From Siphonodentalium dalli (taxonomy: Eukaryota > Mollusca > Scaphopoda > Gadilida > Siphonodentaliidae), in assembly GCA_032622095.1 (NCBI GenBank), contig CP136063.1, forward strand, positions 211,216,355-211,280,354: 64,000 nt of DNA. Reading direction: 5' to 3'. Numbering within the stretch: the stretch's first letter is position 1; each line of letters opens with the position of its first letter. Below, piece by piece: positions 46,196 to 56,780 of this stretch. Under the pieces are notes generated by a model that saw nothing but the letters and a program-made list of their open reading frames with translations, was not told the origin of the DNA and did no database searches. Both the position numbers and the translations under genes were made by a program.

Positions 46196-47582
46196 GAGGG
46201 AGGTAAAGTGGCACAATTCCAGAAATGGGGACCGGTTGAAATTCATGTATTTTTGTTTTAAAAGACCAAAAAATTAAAAATATATTTGTTCATAGACATA
46301 CTACAATAATCCAAGATTAAGTATATCTGATAAGCAATAAATTTGTCAATCCAAAAAAGATGCATTTGAACGTCAAAACAACACAATTTTTTTTAGATAA
46401 TATCAAATAGCCAACAGGAGGTATCAACATGTAGCTAATACTCCCATACAGTGACAACGCGTAGCGGATTTCCTAGTTTCAAACCTAAACTCCAGAAATT
46501 TTAACTTAATATATGTTAACAAACCGCCCAAAAAGACAGCCATTTGCAAGAACTATTTCAGAAAACTATGGAGCACCACTTGACTATCAAAAATACATGT
46601 ATGCAAAAATGTACAGTCCCAAATACCATGCACAGCGAAATAGCTTTTCATACTTCCTGTTTACCTATTTTCGTGGGTTTCGATTTCGGCTGAAAATAAA
46701 CAAGAAATTCCCTTTGCAATCTTCAGCTGTACGTGTCGATCAATAAAGCGATCGTCAATAACTTTTTGATGTATCTAACACACACGTATATACTATGTTG
46801 TATCAATATATTGATTCCTTACCGGTCAAACGTTGACAATTTATTAGATTGATGTTTATTTCGCGGGGAGAATTTACCAGGAAGGCGGAAGTCGCCCAAC
46901 AACCACGTTATATGTAACTACGCCAAATTTCAATCACGCGGTCGGTATTTTAAATCATACAAGAAAGATGATATCAACATTTAATAATAGCCAGGTGTAA
47001 CTTTTCTGCCATACGGTGTAAGTATTTGACATTAACATTACGTATTATGTGATATTATTACTTAATATCGTATATATATATTCCGAACTATTTCGGCGGA
47101 GTGATATGTTTATTGCATAGTTTGTTATGTTTACGTCGAAATTCCTGCGAGATTTTTCGTAAAACTTGATGCCAACTGTAAGTAATCGATGGCGCGATCG
47201 CTTACGAAAACAATACAGTGTTACGCAACAAACGATTATCCAATTGTGTTATGGACCCTGTGTTGTCACAACAGTCAGTTCGTTTTATTTTCAACATTGT
47301 AAAATAAGCACATTTCTCAACACAGGAACGATAACTCCACCAATGGCGGACATAATTTCCCCAATTTCTGTTGTTCGTAAAGTTTTTTGAAGTGTGATAT
47401 TTAGATAATGGGTACGTTTTTCGAAAATCGACGACGCCTTGTCACTAGATGGAATCAGGAATTACATGAAGGTACATTCATAGATTCTGTAGTAAAATTT
47501 ATGAAGTCAGGATTTTGTCTCAAATTTTTAACATGGAAACCCTATGGGAGGAAAATAATAAATTTTCCACTTTACCTCCCTC
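46196..47582. mobile_element. 1.39-kb TIR element with TTAA duplication
   Basis: TTAA lies at 46192-46195 and 47583-47586. The ends gagggaggtaaagtgg and ccactttacctccctc are a perfect 16-base inverted repeat. Open frames inside (46513-46746; 47166-47390) match nothing I know, and the 47408-47698 frame runs across the right end, so it is not an element gene. TTAA duplication points to a piggyBac-like source, though the ends do not start CCC. Confidence 0.75.
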
Positions 47583-47864
47583 TTAATAAAAACAAACAGC
47601 TAAATATCCGGTTCAATTACTCAAATAAAACTACGGAAATTGAATACAATCGAAACGAAAAGATATATATAGTGATCTTCATAGAAAGTCTAGAATGACT
47701 TATTCTGCCGTATCTGAATAAGTATTATGTACCTCAATACGTGCCAGCCATCAACACTTCAAATGTTAAACCATCGACGTATATTGTGTAGATCGATGAT
47801 TAAACCAGCATACACATCGCCAATACGCACCATATTTCTTTCCGGTTTACGTTCCCGAAATGCT

Positions 47865-47950
47865 TGGACATCCGTCTCGCAGAGGAGTAGATTTTTACAA
47901 AGTGTAATAAGTAGCTGTTTATAAGCATATGTAACCGACAAGCAAGAAGG
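47865..47950 (+). repeat. Inverted repeat partner of 55800-55885
   Basis: 'gtctcgcagaggagtagatt', 'ttacaaagtgtaataagtag' and 'tgtaaccgacaagcaagaag' read in reverse at 55800-55885. The pair lies just inside the two ends of the 10.4-kb interval. Confidence 0.8.
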
Positions 47951-48409
47951 CGATAGAAGAGGTTTTATAAGGGAGATAATTCTATTTTTAGTCTGTCTTC
48001 CTTCACATAGAAATCGGATATTTAAAGTCTTTATATATTCGATTTCTATGTTCCTTCACCTGTGGCCAAGCCAATGGCGAAGTGAGGGGACTGAACACTG
48101 TTTTGCAGCTTGTGGCACAGTTTGACTAAATATTAAAGGTGCTCACAGAAACCATAGACTTTAGAACTTGACATGGGAAATGCTTAAGATTCTTGTTCTG
48201 GTATTTGTACTAATAAAACTCAATTTTATTTGTCTGTTTGTTCATTTGCCCGGCTTATATAGCCGGGAGGAATTAAAAGGGAACTAATAATTAAGTAACC
48301 TAAATAACTAATTACATAATCAAAATGGTTGCAATCTGGTCAGTGAAAATTGACAGACATGGACAAATTGACACATGTAAGGTGATAGAATATGTGCCGT
48401 TGATCCCAG

Positions 48410-51400
48410 ACAACTTATAAAGGGGTACAAGTAAATTATATGATCAATAAAGAGCGTTTATTATCACCTCAGATGCAGAAGATATGTGAGACAAGAGCAT
48501 CGTTGACTGACCATTGGAATGTCATGCGATAGACACATTTGACACCAGATGACCTAAACTTAAAGGTGGGGCAAATAAATTAAGCCTATATGGTAAATAA
48601 AGAGCGTTTATTATCAGTCCATAAGATATGTTGGGGAATTGGTGCACAAATACAATGACGTGGGGAATGTCACGGGATAAGTTCTGTTGACCTCAAATAA
48701 TTTAAAGAGGCACTATTAATTAACAATAAAGAGCGTTTATTATCAACTTAAAATATAGATTTAACTTTATCCAGAGAGGTATGCAACAGGTGCTGATTTG
48801 CAATGCCACTAGTAATTGATGCAGATTGGTTACATGACCAGGATAATGCCATCTAATATGCGCCTTTTACATCAGGTCACATAAAATGGGACTTATAAAT
48901 TATATGATCAATAAAGAGCGTTTGTTATCAGTCCAGAAAATGTGTGGGGAAATTGGTGCACAAAAGTAAAATGACGCGGGGAATGTCACGATATAGATTC
49001 TGTTGACCTCAAATAATTTAAAGCGGCACTAATAATTAACAATAAAGAGCGTTTATTATCAACTTAAAATATAGATGTAATTTTTTTCCGGAGAGGCATG
49101 CAACAGGTTCTGATTTGAAGTGCCACTAGTAATTGATGCAGATTGGTCACATGACCAGGATATTGCCATCTGATAGCTGCCTTTTACATCAGGTCACATA
49201 AAATGGGACTAATACATTATATGATCAATAAAGAGCGTTTTTTATCAGTCCAGAAGATGTGTGGGGAAATTGGTGCACAAAAGTAAAATGACGCGGGGAA
49301 TTTTACGATATATATTCTGTTGACCTCAAATAATTTAAAGCGGCCACTAATAATTAACAATAAAGAGCGTTTATTATCAACTTAAAATATAGATGTATTT
49401 TTTTTCCGGAGAGGCATGCAATAAGTGCTGATTTGAAGGTCCACTAGTATTTTGTGCAGATTTGTCACATTACCCTGGTCAAATTACCAGGGTAATGTCA
49501 TGTGATAGGCGCCTTATACATCAGGTCACTTAAAAGGAGACTAGTAAATTATATGATCAATAAAGAGCATTTATTATCAGCCGAGAAGATATGTGAGAAA
49601 ATCTGTGCACAAAAGTATCCAGACTAAACAACTTTAATTAAATGATCATATGAATTTATAATATACCCAATGATTGGATCATCCAACCGTGGGTACACTA
49701 ACCGATTGAAATTGGCATAAGGTCAAATATACCCGATGAGTAGGGCCTATTCTTTGGATTCTGGGCATATACTATGGATACCTAGACCCTCCTCCATCTG
49801 GACATGACTCAGGTATAGTTAACTTAGGTTTACACTGCACGGTCTAAAAATTTGGGGTTTGCCATTTTATGGGCCCATCATAGAAAATTGTTATGTGCCT
49901 ATATCTTTGGATTCTGGCATATAATATGGATGTTGGGACATATCTGGACCCTCCTGCATCTGGACATGACTCCGGTATAGTTAACTTAGGTTTACACTGC
50001 ACGGGCTCAAATTTGGGATTCAAAAATTTAAAGGCCCACAATAGAAAAGGTGTATGTGGCACATACACCTTTTCTATTGTGGGCCCTTAAATTTTGATCT
50101 ATGGTATGTGCCTATATCATTGGAATCTGGCATATAATATGGATGTTGGAACATATCTGGACCGTCCTGCATCTGTACATGACTCAGGTATAGTTGACTT
50201 AGGTTTTCACTGCACGGGCTCCAAGTTGGGGTTCAAACATGTAAAGGCCCATCACAGAAAATGGACATGTGCCTATAGCCTTGGATTTAGGACATAAAAT
50301 ATGGATTTTGGGACATATTTGGATACTTCTGCATCTGCACAAGACTCAGGTATAGTTGACTTAGGTTTTCGCTGCATGGGCTCCATATTGGGGTTCAAAC
50401 ATTTAAGGGCCCATCATAGAAATTTGTTATGTGCCTATATCATTGGATTCTTGCATATAATATGGATGTTGGGACATATCTGGACCGTCCTGCATCTGTA
50501 CATAACTCAGGTATATTTGACTTAGGTTTTCACAGCACAGGCTCCAATTTGGGGTTAAAACAATTAAGGGCCCATCATAGAAAATGTGTATGTGCCTATA
50601 TCTTTAAATTCTGGGCATATGATATCGATGTTGGGAGATATCTGGACCCTCATGCATCCGTACGTGACGCGGGAATAGTTGATTTAGGATTACATTGCAT
50701 GGGCTCCGATTTTGGGTTTGCCATTTTAAGGGCCCATCATAGGAAATGGGTATGTGCCTTATTGTTGGATTCTGGGCAGATATCTCCCAGCATCGGTATT
50801 ATATACCCAGAATCCAATGATATAGGCACATACCCATTTTCTATGATGGGCCCTTAAAATAGTGAACCACAAATTGGGGCCCGTGCAGAGTAAACCTACG
50901 TCGACTATACCTGAGTCATGTCCAGATGCAGGAGGGTCCAAATATGTCCCAACAACCATATATGCCCCGAATCCAAAGATATAGGCACATAGACATGTTC
51001 TATGATGGGCCCTTAAATGTTTAACCCCAAATTGGAATGAATGATAGGCCCTACCCCAGGGTATATTTACCCTTATACCAATTTCCAGAGATCAGTGTCC
51101 TACCATTGGGTGGTCCAATCATTATTGTATGGGTATATCATAAATTCATATGATATTTAATTCGGGTTGTTTACTAGGGCCCAAATACTGATGTGCACCG
51201 AATTTCTCACATATCTTCTGGACTGATAATATACATGCTCTCTATTGGTCATATAATTTATTGGTTCCATTTTAAATAACCCGATGTCAAAGGCACCTGT
51301 CACATGACATTATCCTAGTCGTGTGACCCATTACTAGTGGCCCTTCAAATCAGCACCTATTGCATGCCTCTGAGAATAAAGTTACATCTATATTTTAAGT

Positions 51401-51745
51401 TGATAATAAACGCTCTTTATTGTTAATAATTAGTGCACTTTTAAATTATTTGAGGTCAACAGAACTTATCCCGTGACATTCCCTGTGTCATTTTACTGTT
51501 GTGCACCAATGCCCCCACATATCTTCTGGACTGAAAATAAACGCTCTTTATTGATCTTATATCTATTGGTCGCATCCTGTAACAACTTTGGGTCAGTTGG
51601 TGTCAAACGCGCCTGCCGCGTGGCATTTCCATGGTCCTAGATGCGATCCATCTGTAACAATTTTCCTACATATCTTCCAAACTGATAAGGAGGAATTTTT
51701 AAGGCTCTTTATTGCTCATGTTTGCCCCTTTAAGTCTATAGTGAC
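48410..51745. mobile_element. Foldback structure 1 with tandem-repeat arms
   Basis: The left arm holds eight direct copies of aataaagagcgtttattatc (about 48448 to 49560; composite period about 318 bp) followed by six copies of a roughly 165-bp unit ('tgggcccatcatagaaaatg', 'atggatgttgggacatatct', 'catgactcaggtatagttga'; 49766-50770). The right arm has the same two repeat types in inverted order and orientation: 165-bp type at 50800-51035, then ataaacgctctttattg at 51412, 51541 and a variant near 51705. The fold centre is near 50785. Non-coding; the open frames in it are repeat artefacts. The layout matches foldback-type transposons. Confidence 0.85.
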
Positions 51746-52690
51746 TAATGTAACTGGCTAGATAGACATAACACCTTGGTTAGCTATAGTGAGTGCCGGC
51801 ACACCTACTCGCGTGTAGACTATGGACCATTGCTAGCTATATTGATCTATATGATTGTCAATATGTACTGAATAATCACAATGACTAGCTATATTATTAT
51901 TATTATGCCCCCGACTTGAAGTCGGCGGGTATATAGTCGACGTCTCCGTCCGTACGTACGTCCGTCCGTCCGTACAAACATTTTGCATTATTGTTCAGCA
52001 ACCGCTGGGCAGATTTAGCTGATATTCGGTATGGTGATAGAGCAGCATGGGGGAACAGCTACATGTATAGCGCGGGTTTCGTCCACCCATTTTCACCAGA
52101 GTTATGGCCCTTTTTTTACTTAGAAAATTCAATTTTGTCCGTCCGTACAAACATTTTGCATTATTGTTCAGCAACCGCTGGGCAGATTTAGCTTATATTT
52201 GGTATGGTGATACCGTCCATGCTTAATCCGAATTGCTACGGTCGGGGGCAAATTCCACGCGACAGCGTACCTCTTGTTCACATTTGTAGAGCGCCTATTT
52301 TCACAACATTGTGTTATATGCGCTGCATAATATACACGGGTGGTCAATTAAATATGTTCTATATACACACTAAAACCGTTATTCGCTTGAGACCGTACGC
52401 AATTTTGAACAGGTGTGTTTTCAGTAGTTTCTCTCACTGCCAAAATATGACCATCCTTACTGGAGGGGATCCCATGAGTGACTAATGTACCTGACAAGAT
52501 AGACTTACCACCATGGTTAGCTATAGTGACTATAGTATGCTTTATAGACTATCCACCAGATCTAGCTAATTTTATCATGACTAGCTTATATATAGTGACT
52601 AATTTAATTGGCTATATATGCTTACCACACTGCATGGATAGCTATAGTGACTATTCTTACTAGCTAGCCATGTGTATATAGACTGTCCAG
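51745..52690. repeat. 'gttagctatagtgac' tandem repeats, split by an element
   Basis: Units of about 100 bp with 'agtgactaatgtaaytggc', 'tagacttaccacmatggtta' and 'gctatagtgactat' lie at 51745-51900 and 52474-52690. A GCCCCCGAC element sits between. Confidence 0.65.
51907..52277. mobile_element. GCCCCCGAC-family element, 0.37-kb copy
   Basis: Same ends as the other two copies. The inside has an internal duplication: 'acaaacattttgcattattg' occurs at 51975 and again at 52149. Preceded by attattat. Confidence 0.8.
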
Positions 52691-52732
52691 CCAGCGATGC
52701 TCTTGTCCAACATATTTCTGCATCTGAGCTGA

Positions 52733-52765
52733 TAATAAACGCTCTTTATTTATCATATAATCAAT
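52733..52765 (-). repeat. Stray copy of the 'aataaagagcgtttattatc' motif
   Basis: Reads gctgataataaacgctcttt followed by atttatcatataatc, the right-arm orientation of foldback 1, one kilobase beyond its end. Confidence 0.7.
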
Positions 52766-52783
52766 TTGTACTCATTTAAGTGC

Positions 52784-53100
52784 CACCGCAGACGCTACGA
52801 TTAAAATCGTAAGTGGGGGAAATCGTAGGTGGAGAAATCGTAGCTTGCCCGCAGACGCTACGGTGCTGCGATCTTTGCATCTACGATTTTCGTGGTATTT
52901 ACAACATGACCAGTGCGACAGTGGTCATGTGACAGCTACGATCGCGCGCGTTGCCAAAGTCACGCCACGATTTTCCTGGTAAAATCAAACAGTGCTTGAT
53001 TGCTACGATTTGGCTACGATATTGTCGCGGGCATGCGCATTGGATGCTTCCTCCTGCGATTTTCCCCACTTACGATTTTAATCGCAGCGTGTGCGGTGGC
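52784..53100. mobile_element. About 320-bp TIR element with TAA duplication
   Basis: Ends: gtgccaccgcagacgctacg then attaaaatcgtaagtgggg; and ccccacttacgattttaatc then gcagcgtgtgcggtggcac. The inverted repeat is about 38 bases with two mismatches. TAA flanks both sides. The inside repeats 'ctacgatt'. TAA duplication with G-starting ends fits the PIF/Harbinger superfamily. No coding. Confidence 0.82.
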
Positions 53101-53225
53101 ACTAAGACGTCTGATGTCAACGGCATCGATTCCATGACACTCCAATTTACCCCTGTGTTTCAATTTTTACCGACCAGTTTCAACAATTTTTGGCTATATG
53201 ATTAGTTAGTTAAAGATGCATTATC

Positions 53226-53400
53226 CGAATTAACGCTCCCAAATACTATTTCTTTGGCTTCGTTGGGGGGGGGGGTAAACTATTTGATTCGAGTTTAGGA
53301 ACCCACCCATCAAAGCTCAGAGCGATCAGATATCGACTTTTGAAGTTTGTTATTTGCAATTATTTGTGGCCCAGAAAACAGTCGTCAAAACGACGGTCTC
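53226..53400. repeat. Dispersed repeat, second copy
   Basis: Partner of 45560-45735; here with a run of eleven G at 53263. Confidence 0.75.
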
Positions 53401-53570
53401 GGACAAAATTGCGGATGAAGATGGATCTTGAATCCTGAATTGTTCCCCAAGGCGGATTTTAGCGGATTTTTGATATGTTATTCCTGATACTTGTGCGCGC
53501 GCAAAATGAGAGCAAAACCAGCTTTATAAAAAAAAATTCAGGTTCAACCCGACGACCACACTATACCATA

Positions 53571-55690
53571 ACTAGCTATAGTGATTGGAGCTACATGGAC
53601 CTTATTTGGCAATATATAACTGGTGCAGCTCTGGTAAGAACTGATGCGACACTGATTGGAGTTACATGGACCTTATTTGGCAATGTATTACTGGTGGTGC
53701 TCTGCTATTAACTGATGCGATACTGATTGGAAATACAGGGACCTTATTTGACAATATATATCTGGTGCTGCTCTGTTATGAACAAATGCGATACTGATTG
53801 GAATTATAGGGACCTTATTTGGCAATATATAACTGGCGCTGCTCTGGTATGAACTGATACGATACTGATTTGAAATACATGGACCATATTTGGCAATATA
53901 TAACTGGTTTTGCTCTGGTATGAACTGATGCGACACTGTTTGGAATTACAGGGACTTTATTTGGCAATATATAACTGGTGCTGCTCTGGTATAAACTGAG
54001 GCGACACCGATTGGAGTTCCATGGACCTTATTTGGCAATATATAACTGGTGCTGCACTGGTACCCACTGATGCGACACTGATTGGGGTTAGGGGAGACCC
54101 GGGCAAAGCGGATCGCCCGGGCAAAGCCGATCACCTCTATTATTTCAATACTATCAAATTATTCCTTGTCTATCCGTATTTTAGAATAAAGTCGTTTCGT
54201 GTTGGGTTAGTTTTTATACATTTCCACAGAGAACAAGGTATACTAAAATTTTGTAGTCCAGTAGAAAATTTTCGTCGAAATTTTACGATTTTACCAAATT
54301 TATAATTATTGTGCGTTTGCGCAGGTCGATGATCACATACCCATCTAGCCGAATAAATGTTGTCGGTGTCTTAGGCAATAGATTTGTGGAATAAGACAAT
54401 ATGTCAATTACTAAATTCGATAAGACACCCGCGTAATGCTACGGACTGTAAAAAAGATGTGTTATGGGCAAAGCGGATCGGGCAAAGCGGATCATTCATA
54501 ATATGACTAACTTCCGGTACACATGCGTAGATTAAGCGTATTTTGACAATTTTATTAATATGGGCCGACAAAACTCGTGACTTGTCGGAGCATGTCCATA
54601 ATTGAAAAAGTTGACCGTTTGAAAAACGCGATTTTAATTATTTGCAATAAATATGTATAATTGTCATAAATAAAACTGAAAACTATATGATTAGTTGAGT
54701 AGCATTGTATTTTCAGAAGAATTCGCTTGCTGATCCGCTTTGCCCGATGTGGTGATCCGATTTGCCCATAGCAACTAAACCAATATATGCATCTGAATGT
54801 GTCCTACGTCAAATGTTGTGCCATCATGGTTAGAAACTGACAGTGTTAATATTTCTGATTGCCGGTTGCATTTTGTACAAGAAAACCTTACGTGATCCGC
54901 TTTGCCCGGGTCTCCCCTACATGAACCTTATTTGGCAATATATAACTGGTGCTGCTCAGGTATGAACTGATGCGACTCCGATTCGTATTACAGGGACCTT
55001 ATTCACCGACATAACTGGTACTGCTCTGGTATGAACTGATGCGACACCGGCCTATGTGATTGTTTTAGCTTTGGTTCGTTAATTACGCTTGCGTATGATC
55101 ATATTATATTGCCAAATAAGGTCCATGTAACTCCAATCAATGTCGCCTCAGTTCATACCAGAGCAGCACCAGTTATATATTGCCAAATAAGGTCCCTGTA
55201 ATATCAATAGGTGTCGCATCAGTTCTTACCTGAGCAGCACCAGTTATATGTCGCCGAATAAGGTCCCTGTAATATCAATCGGTGTCGCATCAGTTCTTAC
55301 CAGAGCAGCATCAGTTATATATCACCGAATACGGTCCATGTAATATCAATCGGTGTCGCATCAGTTCACACCAGAGCAGCACCAGTTATAACTTATATAT
55401 TGCCAAATAATGTCCATGTAACTCCAATCGGTGTCACACCAGTTCATACCAGAGCAGCACCAGTTATATATTACCAAATAAGGTCCATGTAACTCCAATC
55501 AGTGTCGCCTCAGTTTATACCAGAGCAGCACCAGTTTTATATTGCCGAATAAGGTCCCTGTAACTTCAAACAGTGTCGCATCAGTTTATACCAGAGCAGC
55601 ACCAGTTTTATATTGCCAAATAAGGTCCCTGTAACTTCAATCAGTGTCGCATCAGTTCATACCAGAGCAGCACCAGTTATATATTGCCAA
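53571..55690. mobile_element. Foldback structure 2 with 71-bp tandem arms
   Basis: The left side has seven or more direct copies of a 71-bp unit ('gatgcgacactgattggagt', 'tacatggaccttatttggca', 'atatataactggtgctgctc'), 53577-54086 and 54919-55045. The right side (55100-55690) has about eight copies in reverse orientation. The spacer near 55045-55100 (ctatgtgattgttttagctt) is unrelated. A TIR element interrupts the left arm. Same design as foldback 1 but a different repeat. Confidence 0.88.
54089..54918. mobile_element. 830-bp TIR element (ggggagacccgggc), TA target
   Basis: It starts ggggagacccgggcaaagcg and ends cgctttgcccgggtctcccc: at least 24 bases of perfect inverted repeat. The flanks rebuild one 71-bp unit (gattggggt|TA|catgaacctta against gattggagttacatggacctta) with TA duplicated. 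Further copies of 'gggcaaagcggatc' occur inside at 54109 and 54469-54495, and reversed at 54728-54770, so sub-terminal repeats are also inverted. No coding frame of note (the 54021-54305 frame runs in from the flank). TA and length suggest a Tc1/mariner-like non-autonomous element. Confidence 0.92.
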
Positions 55691-55799
55691 AACAAATTAA
55701 TATCAAATAACACAATAAATTGCCTGCGGGGAAAATAGCGCTACATTTTATTGGAGTTACCTAACCTGAAAATGTGATAAGTTTTCTGCACGGGATTCT

Positions 55800-55885
55800 C
55801 CTTATTGCCGGTTACACGTGCTTCTAAGCAGTTACTTATTACACTTTGTAAAAATCTACTCCTCTGCGAGATGGATATTTTTGCC
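55800..55885 (-). repeat. Inverted repeat partner of 47865-47950
   Basis: 'ttattacactttgtaaaaat' and 'ctactcctctgcgagatgga' are the reverse of the sequence at 47865. Confidence 0.8.
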
Positions 55886-56224
55886 CCGAAATTGTAAATC
55901 TCAAATTTCCCGTTTACCGTTTACCTTTTCGAATTGATAAAGTACCGAAATATTTGACTCAATAAACTTGGGGTTTGGGCATCTTTTGGTGACAATATAC
56001 CTGGTAGTTATAGTTGCCTAGTGTCTGTTTTTGAATACCAACACATACACCATTGTATGTCTATCATATTCGATGTTTGAAACATAACTAATGTCTGTTT
56101 TCTAGTTTCCTATTTTCGTGTTATCATTTGACAGCGTTGTCAAATCGTAATAAAATGGTTCAACGCGGGCCTTTTTTCCAGACGCGGCTATGCCCGAGAA
56201 CCAAAACACTTTTTTTTATGGCCT

Positions 56225-56467
56225 AATCCTTATGATATGTCTTCCGATTTTTACAATGGTTGTGTTGACCTAGTCAATAGTCATTTGCACATTGCTGTTG
56301 AACCATTCTCAGGAATTTCTGTCTGGAAACGTACTCGGTCGCCAGGTGTTCTGTCTGATTGTTTGAGCGATGGCATTCATTTCAGTGAATCGGGTTGGTA
56401 CCGGTATGTTTGGAATCTTCGTGGTGCCATTATCTCATATTTGAATCAACGGTCTAAGCCTTTGTGA
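56225..56467 (+). pseudogene. SGNH/GDSL hydrolase-like C-terminal fragment
   Basis: An open frame from the 10.4-kb interval's right edge to a TGA at 56465 includes CLSDGIHFSESGWYRYVWNL followed by RGAIISYL. 'D-G-(I/V)-H-(F/L)...G...L-R-G-A-I' is the block V (DxxH, last two members of the catalytic triad) of SGNH hydrolases, in the form found in accessory domains of invertebrate retroelements (Ngaro/DIRS and some CR1 LINEs). The N-terminal GDS block is missing and the frame is open up to the TIR, so the left part was lost or cut off by the insertion. A first ATG at 56237 exists but need not be a true start. Probably dead. Confidence 0.55.
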
Positions 56468-56630
56468 GTATTTGCGGCTTTGGAAGTTTTTTATTCAGTG
56501 TTGGTGTTCTTTGCTAACCAGTTTTACGTGTATGTAGGATATTATCATACTAACACTCCTAATTTGGTATTGTAATTGCATGTGTTCTATAATTTTCCTT
56601 ACCAAGATACATTACCACTGAGACTCTATG
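56468..56630. other. Nothing recognised
   Basis: Short AT-rich stretch after the hydrolase-like fragment; no polyadenylation or element end seen. Confidence 0.5.
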
Positions 56631-56631
56631 C

Positions 56632-56780
56632 TAGGAAATATGGCTGGTTGCCATTCATCAGAAAGCTCTCGCCGAGAGCTTTCCGATGAATGGCAACAAG
56701 ACATATTCCTACTAAATCCTGAAAAGTTACCCATAATTCTGCTGTGGTTAAGGAGTCGATTACTTAGGGCATTGCTGTAC
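56632..56780. mobile_element. Palindromic MITE, left-truncated copy
   Basis: 'aatatggctggttgccattc', 'ctctcgccgagag' (centre), 'ctttccgatgaatggcaaca' and 'acttagggcattgctgtaca'. The first ~75 bases of the left half are missing. Confidence 0.85.

Larger units (their letters stand above)
45864..56224. mobile_element. Interval bounded by both ends of the AGGCC-TIR family
   Basis: The left edge aggccaaaaaaaaaagtgtt then ttgattctcgggca is the reverse complement of the right end of the 33-kb element, agreeing on into 'atgagggagcgagggttt'. The right edge (tgcccgagaaccaaaacac then ttttttttatggcct), reversed, matches its left end, agreeing into 'gccgcgtctgg' and 'aaaaggcccgcg'. The two edges are thus the two distinct ends of one family, in the right order, 10.4 kb apart. 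Either this is a long member or a short member swollen by later insertions (those listed within). No transposase was found inside. Confidence 0.6.

Noticed and set aside
47408-47698. 96-residue gene
   Set aside because: It reads across the right end of the 46196-47582 element, has no known motif, and lacks gene context.
50094-50857. Family of similar small proteins
   Set aside because: They are the 165-bp tandem units of foldback 1 read in one frame.
54325-54360. Candidate phosphatase exon with 'DDH' after gcgcag
   Set aside because: The frame gives a stop within a few codons, and it lies inside a TIR element.
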